From: Symmetrospora coprosmae
Taxonomy: Eukaryota > Basidiomycota > Cystobasidiomycetes > Symmetrosporaceae
Direction of reading: 5' to 3'
Assembly (NCBI GenBank): GCA_008802785.1
Contig: VUYT01000012.1
Span: 248,001 to 312,000 of the forward strand
DNA: 64,000 nucleotides
Positions within the stretch are counted from its first letter, which is position 1. Every line of letters starts with the position of its first letter. Below the pieces are notes generated by a model that was given only the letters and a program-made list of their open reading frames with translations, was not told the origin of the DNA and searched no databases. A program made the translations under genes and the position numbers. This document shows positions 32,979 to 45,499 of the stretch, one piece after another.

Positions 32979-34163
32979 CTACTCCCAAGGCTCGACCTTG
33001 CAGCCAGCCTCTTCTGCATCATACAGCAGATGCCGGGTCTCCCAATCATCGAGAGGGACAAAGCTCCACATAATATACAACAGTTTGTCGACAGCCTCCT
33101 TCGTCCAGACAATGTGTTCGCGTTGGCGAAGGCCGGCGAGACACCTTTCCAGGAGATCTTCGGCCTCCAGTATCGTTGGCCTTTCTCGCCCTATTACCTC
33201 ACAATGCTCCTGCATGCTGTACCCAATTTCCTCGCAGATGAGCATCGGGATCTTCTCGAGCAAGGGCATCCACGATGGATCTGCGAGGCGCTCCAGGGTG
33301 TCGAGGTATTCAACGATGACGCTACCTCGGCACTTGAGGGTCCGTATCGATGCATGTGGGAGAGTGTCGAAATCTACGGACTCGTTCCCACTGAGCATGC
33401 CCACCATTGACAGGTGCTCGATGCGCTCAAGGCACCTGAAGCAAGCTCGCAGGTCGTCCTGCAGCCACCACACGTGGTACTCCTCCCTGAGCCCATAGTC
33501 GTCGGCCCCACCGAGGTGCAGGCTTGTCAGGGTAGGGCCGAGGCGCTTGAGAATGGCCTTGGGGACGCCGAGCTGATACCAGATCAGGTTGAGCGTAGTG
33601 ACGTGTCGAAGTGGCAGTACGGCGTGCCAGTAGTCGTCGCACTGGCGAGCGTCTTCCCCGGAGCCATACTGCTGCCGAATAGTGAGCTCGACGAGCGTAG
33701 AAGCGCAGGAGTCGAAGGCTCTTCCTTGTCGGAGGACGCTGGCGGTGTCATCCTCGTAATGCAGTATGTCGAGAGATCGAAGCTGCGTGCAGCATGCCAG
33801 CAAGTCCTTTAGCAGGCCGCTAGCTATGAAATCCGTCCGCAGCGTCCGGATCCATGCTCCTCTGTGGCTGTCGTTTTCGGCGAGACGCCCGATGAAGGCC
33901 GTAAGATACAAGCACTGAGCAGAAAGATCGTTCCTGCACGGGTGATATCCGCCCCATGCAATCGTGTCGTAGTCCAATTTCCGGTGCGTGTCTACGGAGC
34001 ATTCCAGGCGAACGTCCTTGAGTAGGAGCGACTGGGCAACCTCTCGCCAGAGCGAGTTGACGAGCGATGCAGTTGCGCGGTCGGACTTGTCGGGGATGTG
34101 AGTGAGGATGAGATGGACCAGGTCGGTGATGCTGCCGACAAGGGTGCTGGGAGAGAAGCGCAT
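32979..34163 (-). CDS. F-box-like/LRR-like protein, intronless (family A, copy 3)
   Basis: A 394-codon intronless frame. Residues about 8-55 read LVGSITDLVHLILTHIPDK, then TASLVNSLWREVAQSLLLKDVRLE, the F-box framework seen in the two left-edge copies. The rest contains leucine-patterned lines such as LRSLDILHYEDDTASVL, LTSLHLGGADDYGL and LERIEHLSMVGML. Near the C-terminus, a LERLADPSWMPLLEKIPML line parallels the RLSDPNWLPLLRQTPIL line of family A copy 2, which argues for common descent. It is a likely ubiquitin-ligase adaptor with unknown substrate. Confidence 0.75.
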   Translation of the reverse strand: MRFSPSTLVGSITDLVHLILTHIPDKSDRATASLVNSLWREVAQSLLLKDVRLECSVDTHRKLDYDTIAWGGYHPCRNDLSAQCLYLTAFIGRLAENDSHRGAWIRTLRTDFIASGLLKDLLACCTQLRSLDILHYEDDTASVLRQGRAFDSCASTLVELTIRQQYGSGEDARQCDDYWHAVLPLRHVTTLNLIWYQLGVPKAILKRLGPTLTSLHLGGADDYGLREEYHVWWLQDDLRACFRCLERIEHLSMVGMLSGNESVDFDTLPHASIRTLKCRGSVIVEYLDTLERLADPSWMPLLEKIPMLICEEIGYSMQEHCEVIGRERPTILEAEDLLERCLAGLRQREHIVWTKEAVDKLLYIMWSFVPLDDWETRHLLYDAEEAGCKVEPWE

Positions 34164-34970
34164 GGCGATCGTTGCGAGGGCAGAGAGCTCGAGGCGCTTA
34201 GGGCGAGCGAGACCAGGCGAAGCAGGTATTGCGCTTCAACCCCAGGACAGGCAGAAAGGCTGCTGGGACAGAAGTCGATTGTTGAGATGCGCCATGCCAG
34301 CTCGCGCATTAGCTGTCCCGCTCACAAGTCGAATGTCCGGCTTGAGTCTCGAGATGTCGCTCTTCGCACTTCGTGCAGACGTGAGAAAGGCAGAAGTGGC
34401 GCGATTACAAGTCGCAGAGGTCCGCTCGTGTAGCCATGTAAGACTGCTCGAAGCGCGTTGTAAACAGATCTGGATGAAGTTGCTAGGACGGAAAAAGGTG
34501 CGGAGAACACGAAGGGGCGCCATTCGCTTCGGCGAGAAGTCGAACTGCGGGTCGCTTCACTGATCCCTTCATGCAGCGACTGTACATCTATGTCGCTTCT
34601 CCGCAGCAGCACGTCCCTATCGTCATGTCCTCCTCCCCCGGTACTCGAGTTGGCATCCGGATTCAGTGGCGACTGCTCGGTGATCAAGTCACGAGCCAAC
34701 GCGAGCCAAATCAGTCAGTCCTGCAGGATCAGCCTCGGATCAGAAAGAAGAAAGCAGCAGAAGCTCCTTCGAAGTTTCCCATCTTCATCCACTGTTCTCG
34801 TGTCTATTCCCTCTACTTGCGAAGTTGCCCGCCAGCCCAGCGACCCTATACTGCTGTTCGCCTGCAGTTCGCCGCAATCTACGCGGGAACGACGAGCGCG
34901 AAACCTGTCGTGACCGGTGCGGTCAGACGCGGACAACAGCTTCTCATCTACCCACTCCCCATCGAGGTGA
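34164..34970. promoter_or_regulatory. Divergent intergenic region, F-box-like gene / RING protein
   Basis: About 800 bases between divergent starts of two putative ubiquitin-system genes. Overlapping short frames on both strands (for example 34322-34699 minus) show no domain or splice chain. Nothing further was recognised. Confidence 0.4.
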
Positions 34971-37900
34971 ATGGATCCAAGCACGCAGTCCTTCTCATCC
35001 ACACTACGCCGTCGCATCCCTTCGCTGGGCAGCCGCATCCCTGCGCCCGTGCAGCCTCGAGCGCGCTCGACTTCTGGCGACGGCGGGATCCTGCAATCAT
35101 CGTCTGTCGATACCAGGCGGAGACGGCGGACGCGGGAGCACAGCGACAGCGATGCGAGACTGAGCTGGAGCGGGACAAGTACAGGAGCAGGTACGGGTGA
35201 CCAAGGACAAGGTGAGCTGCTGCCCTGCATGCTGTCGTGGCGGTTGGTAGACCCGCTTGACGCTTGGCTACGCCACACTCCCCGCCCCGGCAGCTCTATC
35301 GCTCGAGCTCGAGCTAGAGCTCGGCGACCCCTTCTCCTTCCCAACCCATACTTCAGCAGACACTTCAGAAGGAGCGCCGCTCTCAGCTGCATCCGCGCCC
35401 GTGACGCCCCTCTCGCACGTCCCGAGCAGGCCTATTCAGGAGCGGTCGCACGGGTCCAGTCGCGAACCCGCCGGCAGCAGTCCGGAACGGACTGCAGTGA
35501 TGGACGTTGTACAACAGCGGCAGGATGCTGGCGATGAGGGCCCACATTTTCAGGGGGAAGCGCCGTTGCTGCCACTGCCAGCCTCCCTGTCCTGGCCCCT
35601 CTACGACCCGCTCACCGGCGAGTGGTCGCCACACTCGCTGTCAGAGGCCGCCGATAACGCCAGCCGGCAAACACAGCGTGCCACGTCCGTGTCAAGCGCG
35701 TCGAGCTACGAGAGCCAGTCGTTGCAGTCCAGTCATGCAAGCGGCGAGCACCCGCAGGCGTCCTCGACCTCGCTGCCTCCGCGTCTCGCGCCGCTGCACT
35801 TCAGCTTCGAGCAGTCCGAAGCAGCGGAGACTGCCATCGTACACACCACCGCGATGCGGCCGCGAGAGGTTGTCAGTACAAGTCGTCTCCGTCACAAGCG
35901 GCCTGTGCAGCGAGCGAGCCCGTCACCGCCAGCTCTAACGTACAACAGGAGCGACGTCTCAGGCTCGGCATCACCGTCCGGCAGTTCCTCCCGTTCATCT
36001 CCTCACCATGCTGCGCCGTCCGGCCCTGAGACCGTAGCCCTTCTTGGAGAAGAGAGCGACGTTCGCTACGATGAAGTGCTCTCCACGAACACAGCCGATG
36101 CCGGCCCAGCGTCCACCTCGACCACGCTCGACTTCTTCCACATGTACTCCATCCCGCCATTGGGCACCACATCGGCTTCGAGCGCAATAGCCATGCCGCA
36201 CTTTGCGGCTCGGCCGGATACAAGCTTCACAGCGAGCGTGAATGCGTCAGCAACTACGTCTGCACACCGGCACTCGCCGCCTGCCGCTGCAGAGCTCGGG
36301 GCGCGCGTCAAGCGGCGCAGGTCTGGCACGCGCAATGCTCGAAACGAGGACGACGACGAGTCGTTCGTGGCATTGTCGGAGCGCTCGGTGCGGCGGGCTT
36401 CGTCGCGCAGCACTGTAAACAGCAGCGAGATGGGCGAGTCTGCGATGATCGAGCGTTATCCAAGCAGGACTTCAGTCTCGCACCCGTTTGCACGGACCGA
36501 GTCACTCGCAGAGGAAGACGGGCGCTTGGCGTCGTTCTCCCTCGACTCGTCAGCATCCGACTCTATGCCCGGGGCGTCACCCGCAGAGCCCGCGGTCGGG
36601 GCGTTGAGAACACGGGAACAGACGCCGCTCACCCGGTATATCGACACTCTCTTGGCTAACGAGGACACGCGCAGAGCGGGCGTCACTGCTCGACCGCGTA
36701 CGCTCCAGCAGCACCTAACCGGAACAGACGCCAGCACTACGAGAGCCGCATCTCCAACGCGTCTTGCCAGTCCCCATGCACTCTTCGAGACGTCTCAGGC
36801 ACAGCCTGTGTCGCCCGTCGTAGCGACTGTCACTGCGGTGCCCTCGCTGCCTCTCCCCTCAAGCCGCCCATCCCTCGCGCGATCGTCGCCGTCCGTTTCT
36901 GAGCGTCGGGGGAACGAGGCGCCCTTCTCGCTTGGCCTGCTGCCCCGCTTTCACTTCGATGCTGCGACTGATGGCGACGACAATCTGATGTCACCGAGAG
37001 ACACTTCGCTTCCTTCGGCTGATTCTGGCACGACGAGAAGTGCACGTAACACCTTCTCTCCCCGCGGAACGTCGGGCCCTATCCTATCACCCCACACTTC
37101 GGCCGCGACACCAGGTGTTAGGCGACCTAATCTGCAGAGAAATGCGACAGCTGTCTCACCGCCGGAAGAGTCCCCGCTGAACACGCCAGAGGTGGACCCG
37201 GCTGGTCAAGCCTTGACTCCGCCTACTGCTGGCAATGTGGGTCTTGCAGAATATCCCCGCTCGTCCTTCTTCAGGCAGCAGCCTGGACGTGCTAGCCTAC
37301 CCACTACGGTCAGGGACACCGCCACAGCGCGGTCGGCTGGCGGCGCTTGGGCGGGCACCTCCGGCCTGGCGGTACCCGGCCTGAGAGAAGCAGACTCGCT
37401 CTGGCAGTACGTCTGGAACGAGGAGGATGAGCGCAGGCGAGCAGAGGACCTGCTCCGGAGCTTCGAGACGAGCCGGAGAATTACGGATGAGATCCGTTCG
37501 TTCGATGCGCACGCCTCAAGCTTCAGGGACCCACGACACCGCTTGCCCGGACCGGTTCCGCGCCCAGCTTCTGCTGAGCATCATGAGTCCGGGCAAGGTT
37601 CCGGATATACGCTGTCCCTCCTTGAGTCTTGGGAGTCATCTCTACCATCCACGAGCTCCGAAACATCTGCCGGCAGCCTCTCAAACTCGCTCGCCTCCAG
37701 CCAGCCGGCGTCTCATGATGGCAGAGGAAGCAATCCAGGACTTTGGGGTACCCTACCAGCCGAGCCGATCTCGGGCAACCTCCTCCAGTCCGTCACCTCG
37801 CGACGGGCAGACTCTTCATCCGGCGACCCGGGCAGCTCCTCGGGTTCTACTCGCTCCAGGCGCCCTGGCTCGCTCCGGAGCGGCACCATGCGTGGTCCAA

Positions 37901-40110
37901 CGCGTACCAACAACGAGAATTGGCTTCGCTCGCAGGGTATCGACTTCCACCACGACTCGAGCTCAACGACCGCATCTGCTGGTGTTGAGCCGCGCTCTTC
38001 ACCTTTCGCGCACGGCGCATCCAGCACGCCCAACCATCCATGGCGCACAGGTCGGACTGCCCCGTTGGTGGGCGCGACGCGCACGACAATCGCGACGGGC
38101 GTGTCTGTGTCGACCTCCGCTCCCTCGTCCGCAGCATCAGCAGTTGGGACTGCACAAGGTGCTGATGCCGCGGACCGTACGCTGCGGCGCATGCCTCACC
38201 GCCCGTTCGTGCCCATCGCGCGATCCGCAACAAGGTCTGTTACGATGGGAAGGGACAGTCCGCGTCTTGATGGCATCCGGCCCGTCTCGCCACTCTTCGA
38301 GATGGCTGAAGACAACACGTCGTCCAGTGCGGCGGATCGCGTACCCGAGTCTACCCTCACTCGCCGGCAGTCAGCGCTCTGGTCTCATCTCGAGGCCTTG
38401 CGGCGCCTTATTGCTGCCCCTGCTGGAGCTGAAGTGTCAGGTGACCAAGCGGACAGCGCTTCTGCCGAGACGACACATCGACATGTGTCTGGAGAGCCTG
38501 TTGATCCGGTTCGACCAGCGGCTACATCCAGTAGAAGCTCTCACGGCACAGGGGAGACGGATCACATCTCTGGTCTTGAAGCGGAACTGGCCAACATTCG
38601 TGCCATGATGGATCAGGTGAGCCTGGGCAGCAGAAGATGTTTGAGCGTGCGTTCACTCATCGTGTTTGTTCCCACAACAGCTCGAGCGCAATCGTCCAGT
38701 GCAGCGATCTTCGGGAAACGGGCCGACTCGTGCAACGCATCCAGAAGCACAGACGCAGCGGCTCCTAGATCTGCAGCTTCCAGATGCTGGGCAGCCTTTC
38801 TGGTCGAGGCCCACTCCTGTGCATGCTCGTGGTCGATTTGTACCTCCATCGACTATGACTCCAGCAGGAGCAACAAGCCGACAGTCCCGACAGCAAGGGC
38901 TCGATTCGCACACCGATTCAATGCGGCCTGGTGCTTCCAGCCGCCAGCCAAGCACGACAGCCCGCCAGCCATTCGATGACATCTTTGCCGAAGTCGAGGC
39001 CGAATTCGCGGGCCGCAACCTACACCGGACGGCCTCTACGCCGACACGTCGCAGATCCAGGTCCGAAATGGCGGCGGCACTCGAGGACGCCTCCATCGCG
39101 GAACGGGACGGCGATGCGAGGCAGACTCGGACGACTGCCTTCATGGACGGGCTTCTGCGAGGGTTGGATTACGACATCTCACCGTCTCTGATCGGCACAG
39201 ATTCGCTCTCTTCGACGGGAGCCGAGGTCGCTTCTGGATCTGGCGCCTCGATCACGTCCACTCCAGCAGGCTATGCGCCGCAGGTCTCGGGAGCAGCCCC
39301 GCCGCGGCTCAGTGTCGACTTCATGGACACGATGGGCACTGGATGGGATCGACTTGGCCTTGATGGCAATCATCCGGTCTTTGGCGAAGAGGACCATCCC
39401 AATGAGGACGGCGTAGCAGATACGCTCTTCCGCGCGCTCAACGATGAGCGTCGTGATGTGTGGGCTACAGAATCCATGCGCTCACTGGGTCAAAATGACG
39501 TTGACGGCCCATTTCCACAAGATGTCGAGGGCAGCTCAGACGAGAACGCCATGTCGAGCGGTCGAGTGCCGCTCCCGCCTTTCCTCCTGCGTTCCATCCA
39601 CGCCAGGCGCCGCAACATCTTTGGAAATCGCGAGCCAGGCATCACGCATACGCGCCCGCTGCATGCCGGAACGGGCGGCAGCGGCATTGCATTCGAGTCG
39701 CGCAACTATCTCAGTGATCTCGACCTCGACCTGTCTTACGAGGGGCTGCTCGCGCTGTCCGAGAGCATCGGCGAAGCGCGCCCGCGCGGAGCTTCGGATG
39801 TCACACTCAATGCGGCGCTGCGCAAGTTCCTGCACGGTGCCAATACATCTATGTCTTCTGCGATCCGGGTGGCTACCATGAGCGAGACGCGATGCGGTAT
39901 CTGCCTCGAGGACTATGAAGACGGGGATGAGTGTGCAGAGAGCGTCAAATGTGGGCACGCCATGCACGCCGTCTGCTTCGAGGTGAGTATATCGCTGCTT
40001 TCGACTGTCTTGATGCGGTAGTTCTATGTGGCTGACCTGTATCGCGTCTCTCGTAGGGATGGCTTCGCCGGACGGCCAACTGTCCCATCTGCCGCACATC
40101 CGTGCACTAA
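34971..40110 (+). CDS. Large, mostly disordered RING-H2 protein (putative E3 ubiquitin ligase)
   Basis: Exons 34971-35211, 35294-38616, 38681-39982 and 40057-40110 give 1639 residues with all phases closing. Almost the whole protein is Ser/Thr/Pro/Ala-rich and lacks folded domains. The only clear domain is at the extreme C-terminus: RCGICLEDYEDGDECAESV, then KCGHAMHAVCFEGWL and NCPICRTSVH, a complete C3H2C3 RING split by the last intron. Such a domain recruits an E2 enzyme and transfers ubiquitin. The disordered part may hold degron- or partner-binding motifs. A weak helix with ERNRP lies near the third exon start. Substrate and location are unknown, and no membrane segment was seen. Confidence 0.88.
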
Positions 40111-40346
40111 TTTCCCTGTATACTTTCAATCGCTGCTCCGTTTCCTCTCGTCACCGTGTAGAGTATCTTCGGCCATGACCAACAACCTGTATCTATTGCC
40201 TCTGCCCGCTGCTCTCATGCTGTGAATCATGCTGGGTCCGGCCAGTCCTTGCCACCTTGCCGCAGTCCCCGTGCCTGAGCGTGCCGACTCTCCGAGCGTG
40301 TCGCCTGCAGCTCAGCCTCACAGCAAGGCCTGCACACCGGACAGAG

Positions 40347-42999
40347 ATGGTCGCGCCTCACCGCCTCACGCCAGAGACGCTTCTCTCGCTGCCGCGCCCT
40401 GGTGCAGCCGTCCCCAATCCATCGGGGACAGCGTACATCCAGCCGTACACGTCCTTCGACTTTGGCTCGGGGAGGACGAGCCGGGCAGTCGCAGTCGGCT
40501 CACTGAAGAAGGCGTCGAGCGCAGAGAATGGCAAGGGCAAGCACGACCACTCGCCTGTCGTCGATATCCTGCAGGATCTGCGGTACTCGGACGTGGCCTG
40601 GCTCGACGACGACACGCTCGTGTACCTGCGACCGCGTGGTGCTCAAGCGGGGCACGCGGACGTCGACGTGAGCCTGAGCGACAAGGCCTTTGCAGCGAAG
40701 CTGGCGAAGGAGAAGCAGGCGGGGGATGCAGAGACTGCTGAGGAAGGGCAGGAGCTGTGGTGCAAGACGCTCAGCGGGGACAGCTACAGGATCGGCGAGG
40801 TCCCCGTCGAGTGAGCCGCGTCCAGGTTCACGCCACCTTGAGCCGCCTGCCTACATTGCTTGGCTGACCACGCCAATCCGCCCGCGCACATCACACAGGA
40901 TCACCGATTTGAAGACGGCCCGCTCGTCGCCTGATGGCGCCCTGCTGGCCTTCTCTGCCGAAGTGTACCCAGAGGACCCATCACTGGACGCCGTCGCCCG
41001 ACTGGACAAGGAGTACGAGGACAAGAAGAACGGCGCAGACGTAACGGTCTTTGACAAGCTATACATCCGGCACTGGGATACATGGACGACCGAGAAGCGA
41101 AAGCTCGTCTTCTACCTAGAGCTCAAGAAAGGCAGCGACGGCAACTCCGCTGCTGCTGCTCCTGCCGACGACGATAGCTTCGATGTGCACTCGCTATCCA
41201 GTACGGACGATGAAGACGAGTCCGCGCACAGAGACGCGAAGCACGCCTGGTCCATCGTCGGCACGCCTTCGTCGCCGCTCGCTGGTTTCGAGCCAAGCGC
41301 CATCGAGTGCCCCGTCCGCCCATTCGGAGACAGCAGCGATTTCGATCTGACCGCCTCGCACTTTGCATTCGTCTCGAAGGAACCTCACCTACCGGAAGCG
41401 TGGCACACCCGCATGCACGTCTACCTCGTGCCCCTGCGGCCACGGAGCGAGGACGAGAAGAAGCCAAGGTGCCTGACGAGCCAGGGAGGAGCGCGGTCCA
41501 GCCCGGTCTTCTCGTCGCTCGCAAAGAGCGGTAGCCGCGGCAAGGGCAAGCTCGCTTGGCTCGAGATGCGCAAAGACGGCTACGAGGCGGACAGGAACAG
41601 GATCATCGTCTATGACTTAGAGAAGGACGTCAAATTCGGCATTTCCGAATCATGGGAGCTCTCGCCCGGCTCCATCGCTTGGAGCGAAGACGATTCCGTG
41701 CTCTTTGTGACGGCGGAGGATGAAGGGCACAAGAAGCTATTCGAGTTCAGGGTGCCAGAAGTGCCCTCATCCTCGTCTTCCTCCCCGGAGGCCTTGAAGC
41801 AGGTCGCCGTCAAGCCTCGAGCTCTGACATCAGCCCACAATGTCTCCTCTTTCCACGTCCTGCCGACAATCTACGCAAAGGCAGGCAAGCATGCACCGAA
41901 CGCCAACCTCCTGCTCACCATGAATAGCCTCGTTTCTCCCAACGAGGCGTATCTCCTCCGCACGAGCAGTGACGAGGACGGCAGCGACACGCGCTCGCTC
42001 GACCGCATCTCGAACATCACGACCGATCTGGTTTCTGGCTTGTCGATGGACCAAGGCGAGGAATTCTGGTTTACCGGCGCCGACCCGGAGCGACAGGTAC
42101 ACGGATTTCTTCTACGGCCGCATGGGTACGACAGCTTGGCCGTGGCAGAGAAGAAGGAGAAGTACGGACTGGCCTTCCTCGTGCATGGTGGACCGCAGGG
42201 TGCCTGGACAGACTCATGGTCGACCAGGTGGAACCCCAATGTCTGGGCTGCGCAGGGTTACGTCGTGGTCGCTATCAACCCGACCGGAAGCACAGGGTAC
42301 GGGCAAGACTTCACGGATGCCATCAACCAGGAGGTGAGCAGAAAGCTAGCGGATTGGGCTTTGTGGTGATAGACGCTGACTTGCCCTCGCGCGCACGATC
42401 TAGTGGGGCGGAAAGCCATACAAGGATCTTGTAGCAGGCCTTGACTTTGTCAAACGAGTCTACGCGGACCTCATCGACACAGACCGTATGGTCATGCTGG
42501 GTGAGGAGATGTCTGTCAGGCGCCAAAGCCGGGTCTGCATGCTGATTGCATTTCTTAACCAGGCGCCTCGTATGGAGGCTACATGGCGAACTGGATGCAG
42601 GGCCACAACGATGCGCTTGGCTTCGCTGCCATTGTCTGTCATGACGGTATCCTGAACACCACCGCGACGTGGTTCTCGACCGAGGAGATCTACTTCCCCG
42701 AGCACGATCTGGGCGGCACGCCTTGGGAGGTGCCGAACGAGTACGCTAAATGGAGCCCGCACAACCACATCGGCAACTGGCGCACGCCTCAGCTCATCAT
42801 TCACGGCGGAAAGGATTACCGCCTGCCAGAGACCGAGGGCATCGGAGTGTTTAACGCTCTCCAGCGGCGAGGGGTCCCGTCCAAGCTCGTCTACTTTTCC
42901 AAGGAGAACCATTGGGTGACGAATGCGTACAACAGCAGGAGGTGGCATGAGGAGATCTTCAGCTGGATGGAGGAGTGGGCGCCGAGCGGGCCGCGGTAG
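40347..42999 (+). CDS. S9-family dipeptidyl peptidase (DPP5-like)
   Basis: Exons 40347-40810, 40899-42333, 42404-42500 and 42563-42999 give 810 residues. The N-terminal half is a beta-propeller-like region beginning LTPETLLSLPRPGAAVPNP and including LQDLRYSDVAWLDDDTLVYL and LLAFSAEVYPED. The C-terminal alpha/beta-hydrolase has HGGPQGAWTDSW, the nucleophile elbow GASYGGYMAN (Ser near 668), GGKDYRLPETEG (Asp near 750) and ENHWV (His near 782). That triad and motif set fit the S9C dipeptidyl peptidase 5 branch, which cleaves X-Ala, Ser-Ala or similar dipeptides. I see no signal peptide at this start. A short hydrophobic open frame at 40175 is out of this frame, so the protein may be cytosolic or the true first exon may be missed. 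Confidence 0.88.
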
Positions 43000-43271
43000 G
43001 CGATTTGGTTCTGGTCGTCCGAAACAATGAGCAGGATCTCGAAGCAGTGTAGCAGGTGTGACTCCTCGCGCAAGAGACAACGTCGCGTTCACGAACGGGT
43101 AGACGTGCCTGCTGTTTGGGCACTGTGTAAAGTCCTTCGCCGCCTGGCATCAGCATGACGTCCGCCCGCAGGGGCAACGCACGTGCACCGGCCTGAAAGG
43201 GGGGTTCGCGCGACAGCATGATGGCGCTCTGCTCTCTAACGTACAGCGGCAGTAGCAGCAGCGCCGCAGCC

Positions 43272-45366
43272 ATGAATCGCATCCGGAGGATTGTCTCTGG
43301 CAAGAAGTACGGTGCACTGTGGTGACAGCTATGATGGTCGAGCTGATCTGTTGACCTCGCGGCTCTCGTCAGGGCACGCTTCGTGACGGAAGATGGGAAC
43401 GAGCTGGACCTCTGCTGTGAGGGTGGCCCCCGATGATAGCGTCACATGTGCCTACTGACCCTCTCCTCTCTCTTGTTGGCGTGGTATCTACAGACATCAC
43501 CGACCGCATCATCATCTGCGGCTTGCCGTCTTCAGGCGTCGAGGCGCTATATCGAAACGACCGGTCTACCCTGCGGCATTTCCTGCAGTCGCGCTATGGG
43601 ACCAAGTACCGCATCTTCAACTTCTGCCCACGCTTCGAGAACGGGTACGATGCAGCCTATTTCAATCACCAGGTCTCGCGCTTCCCGTTTCCAGATCACC
43701 ACCCGCCGCCGCTGTCCATGATCCCGTTGGTGACGCGTGCAATGCACCAATGGATGCAAGCAGACGAGAAAAATATCATTGTCATCCATTGCAAGGCCGG
43801 TAAGGGCCGCAGCGGGACCATGTGCTGCTGCTACCTCCTCTCGCTGCCAACCCTGCCCAAACCGCCCCAGCTTGCCCAAAACTACTCGAAGGGCAGCAGC
43901 CGACCGGAGAGACTGCTCGCTGTCAAGGAGGAGACTAGTCTTCCGTCTCCTGTCGGGCAGGGTTCGGAGTCTGACAGCGCTGATGAGGTCGGCGGTAACC
44001 CGTCAGACCGAGTCTCCCGAGCGCAAAGCGGAGGAGCTGCTCTGGATCTCGCAGGCAAGAGGGGAACAGACCGGCACAACAAGGGCCGAGAGCGGATCAC
44101 CCAACTAGTGGAGAACCTGGCTTCGTCCGGCGACGAGACGGGCATCGGCCACCCAGAGGAGCACGATGACGAAAGCAGCGAGGCGTCAGATGGCGAGCAG
44201 GACCAGGCAGCCGACAAAGAGATGAGAGGGATGGCCGATAAGCTGCAGCAGATTTTTGATCTGCACACGGCACAGCGGATGAAGCCGCAGAAGCCGGTCA
44301 GCTCGAGCACCGTAGCGGCCCAGACGTCATCGGACTCTCCCGTGACTGCCTCACCCACTTCTAGCAAAGCGCCTTTCAAGTACCCCAAAAAGCCCGTACG
44401 GGGCGTGTCGATACCCTCGCAGAGGCGCTTCGTCAGCTACTGGAGCCGGGTCCTGACGAAAGCGGACCCACGCCCGCTGGACCTGCTCGCGCCGCCGAAT
44501 CCATCCAGGCTTGAGCGCGTCCGGCGCGAAGTGTGCATCACGGAAATCCGAATCTACATGCCGAGCCGCATGCCCGGCTTTCCGGCGCTTATCAGCGGCA
44601 AGCGCGTCAGCGTGCACCTCGGACGGTACAAGACCAGCTTTGTCGATGGCCTCGAGAAGCGGGAACTGGCGCTCAGGGACGAGCGGCGGCTAGAAAAAAT
44701 GCTCAGACGAGAGCCGGATCGGATGACCAGGGAGGAGCAGGAGAAGCTGCAATCGCTTCAGAAGTCCAACGCTGAATGGAAGGACGATGACGATTGGGAT
44801 GACAAAAGCAAGATGTTCGAAGGCGAAGGAAGCCTTGTGGAAAGCTCGGGAGCGGTAAGCCCTGGCGACGCCCTTGATGGGGATGCCGACTCTGATGCGC
44901 AGGAGGTGAGCGTGCGCTTTATTCTCTCAACGTCTCGTGTAGCTTGCTGGAAAGTCGTTATCGCGCCCGCAGGACCAGCTTTTCAGGCGACTTCTGCCCA
45001 AGTCCGCTGTAGCGGCGCAAAGAAGTCTGCAAGTCGACGCAGATCGGGAAGTGCAGCTGAAGATATTGATCGGCGACACGGGCAAGAAGCACGCCTTCTT
45101 ACCAGACGTGGTAAGTACACGCCGGCCCCGAACACTCTCCTTCGCTGTCTGCCACCCCTCGAAGTCTAACTTGCCCGGTGTACCGCCAGGGCTCGCTCGG
45201 ATATGCCTGGGTCATCCCGTCCTTCGAGGCATTGGTTCAACCGGCGATAGATGATCCGGCGTCTCTCCGCTTCACGTCGACGCTCGACTTCGCCGAGATC
45301 GACTTCTTCAAACCGCAATCTGGCATATTGAAGATGGAGGTTGACTTTTTGTGGACAGTCAACTGA
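43272..45366 (+). CDS. PTEN-like phosphatidylinositol 3-phosphatase with a large insertion
   Basis: Exons 43272-43306, 43373-43416, 43494-44905, 44973-45110 and 45190-45366 give 601 residues. It starts MNRIRRIVSGKKARFVTEDG and continues YITDRIIICGLP, RIFNFCPRF and FPFPDHHPPPL. The P-loop is HCKAGKGRSG (catalytic Cys near 126), nearly identical to PTEN's. The next core motif, GVSIPSQRR, comes only near residue 330, so roughly 150 extra acidic, serine-rich residues interrupt the phosphatase domain. A C2-like domain with CITEIRIYMPSR and a final DFFKPQSGILKMEVDFLW follow. The expected function is PtdIns(3,4,5)P3 dephosphorylation at the plasma membrane. Two short first exons restore the conserved N-terminus. 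Confidence 0.92.
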
Positions 45367-45499
45367 GTGCTGAGTGTTGTGCCATGGGGCAATGTATGCT
45401 GTCTGTCGTATGTACGTGTATAGACGAGTCGAGCGACGTAAGATTGCCATGCTGGAGTGGATCTAGCCCGGCTGGCTGCCAGCGTCCATCCTTATAGCT

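Noticed and set aside
35383-38192. Several antisense frames of 70-160 codons within the RING gene
   Set aside because: All are domain-free complements of the long serine-rich exon.
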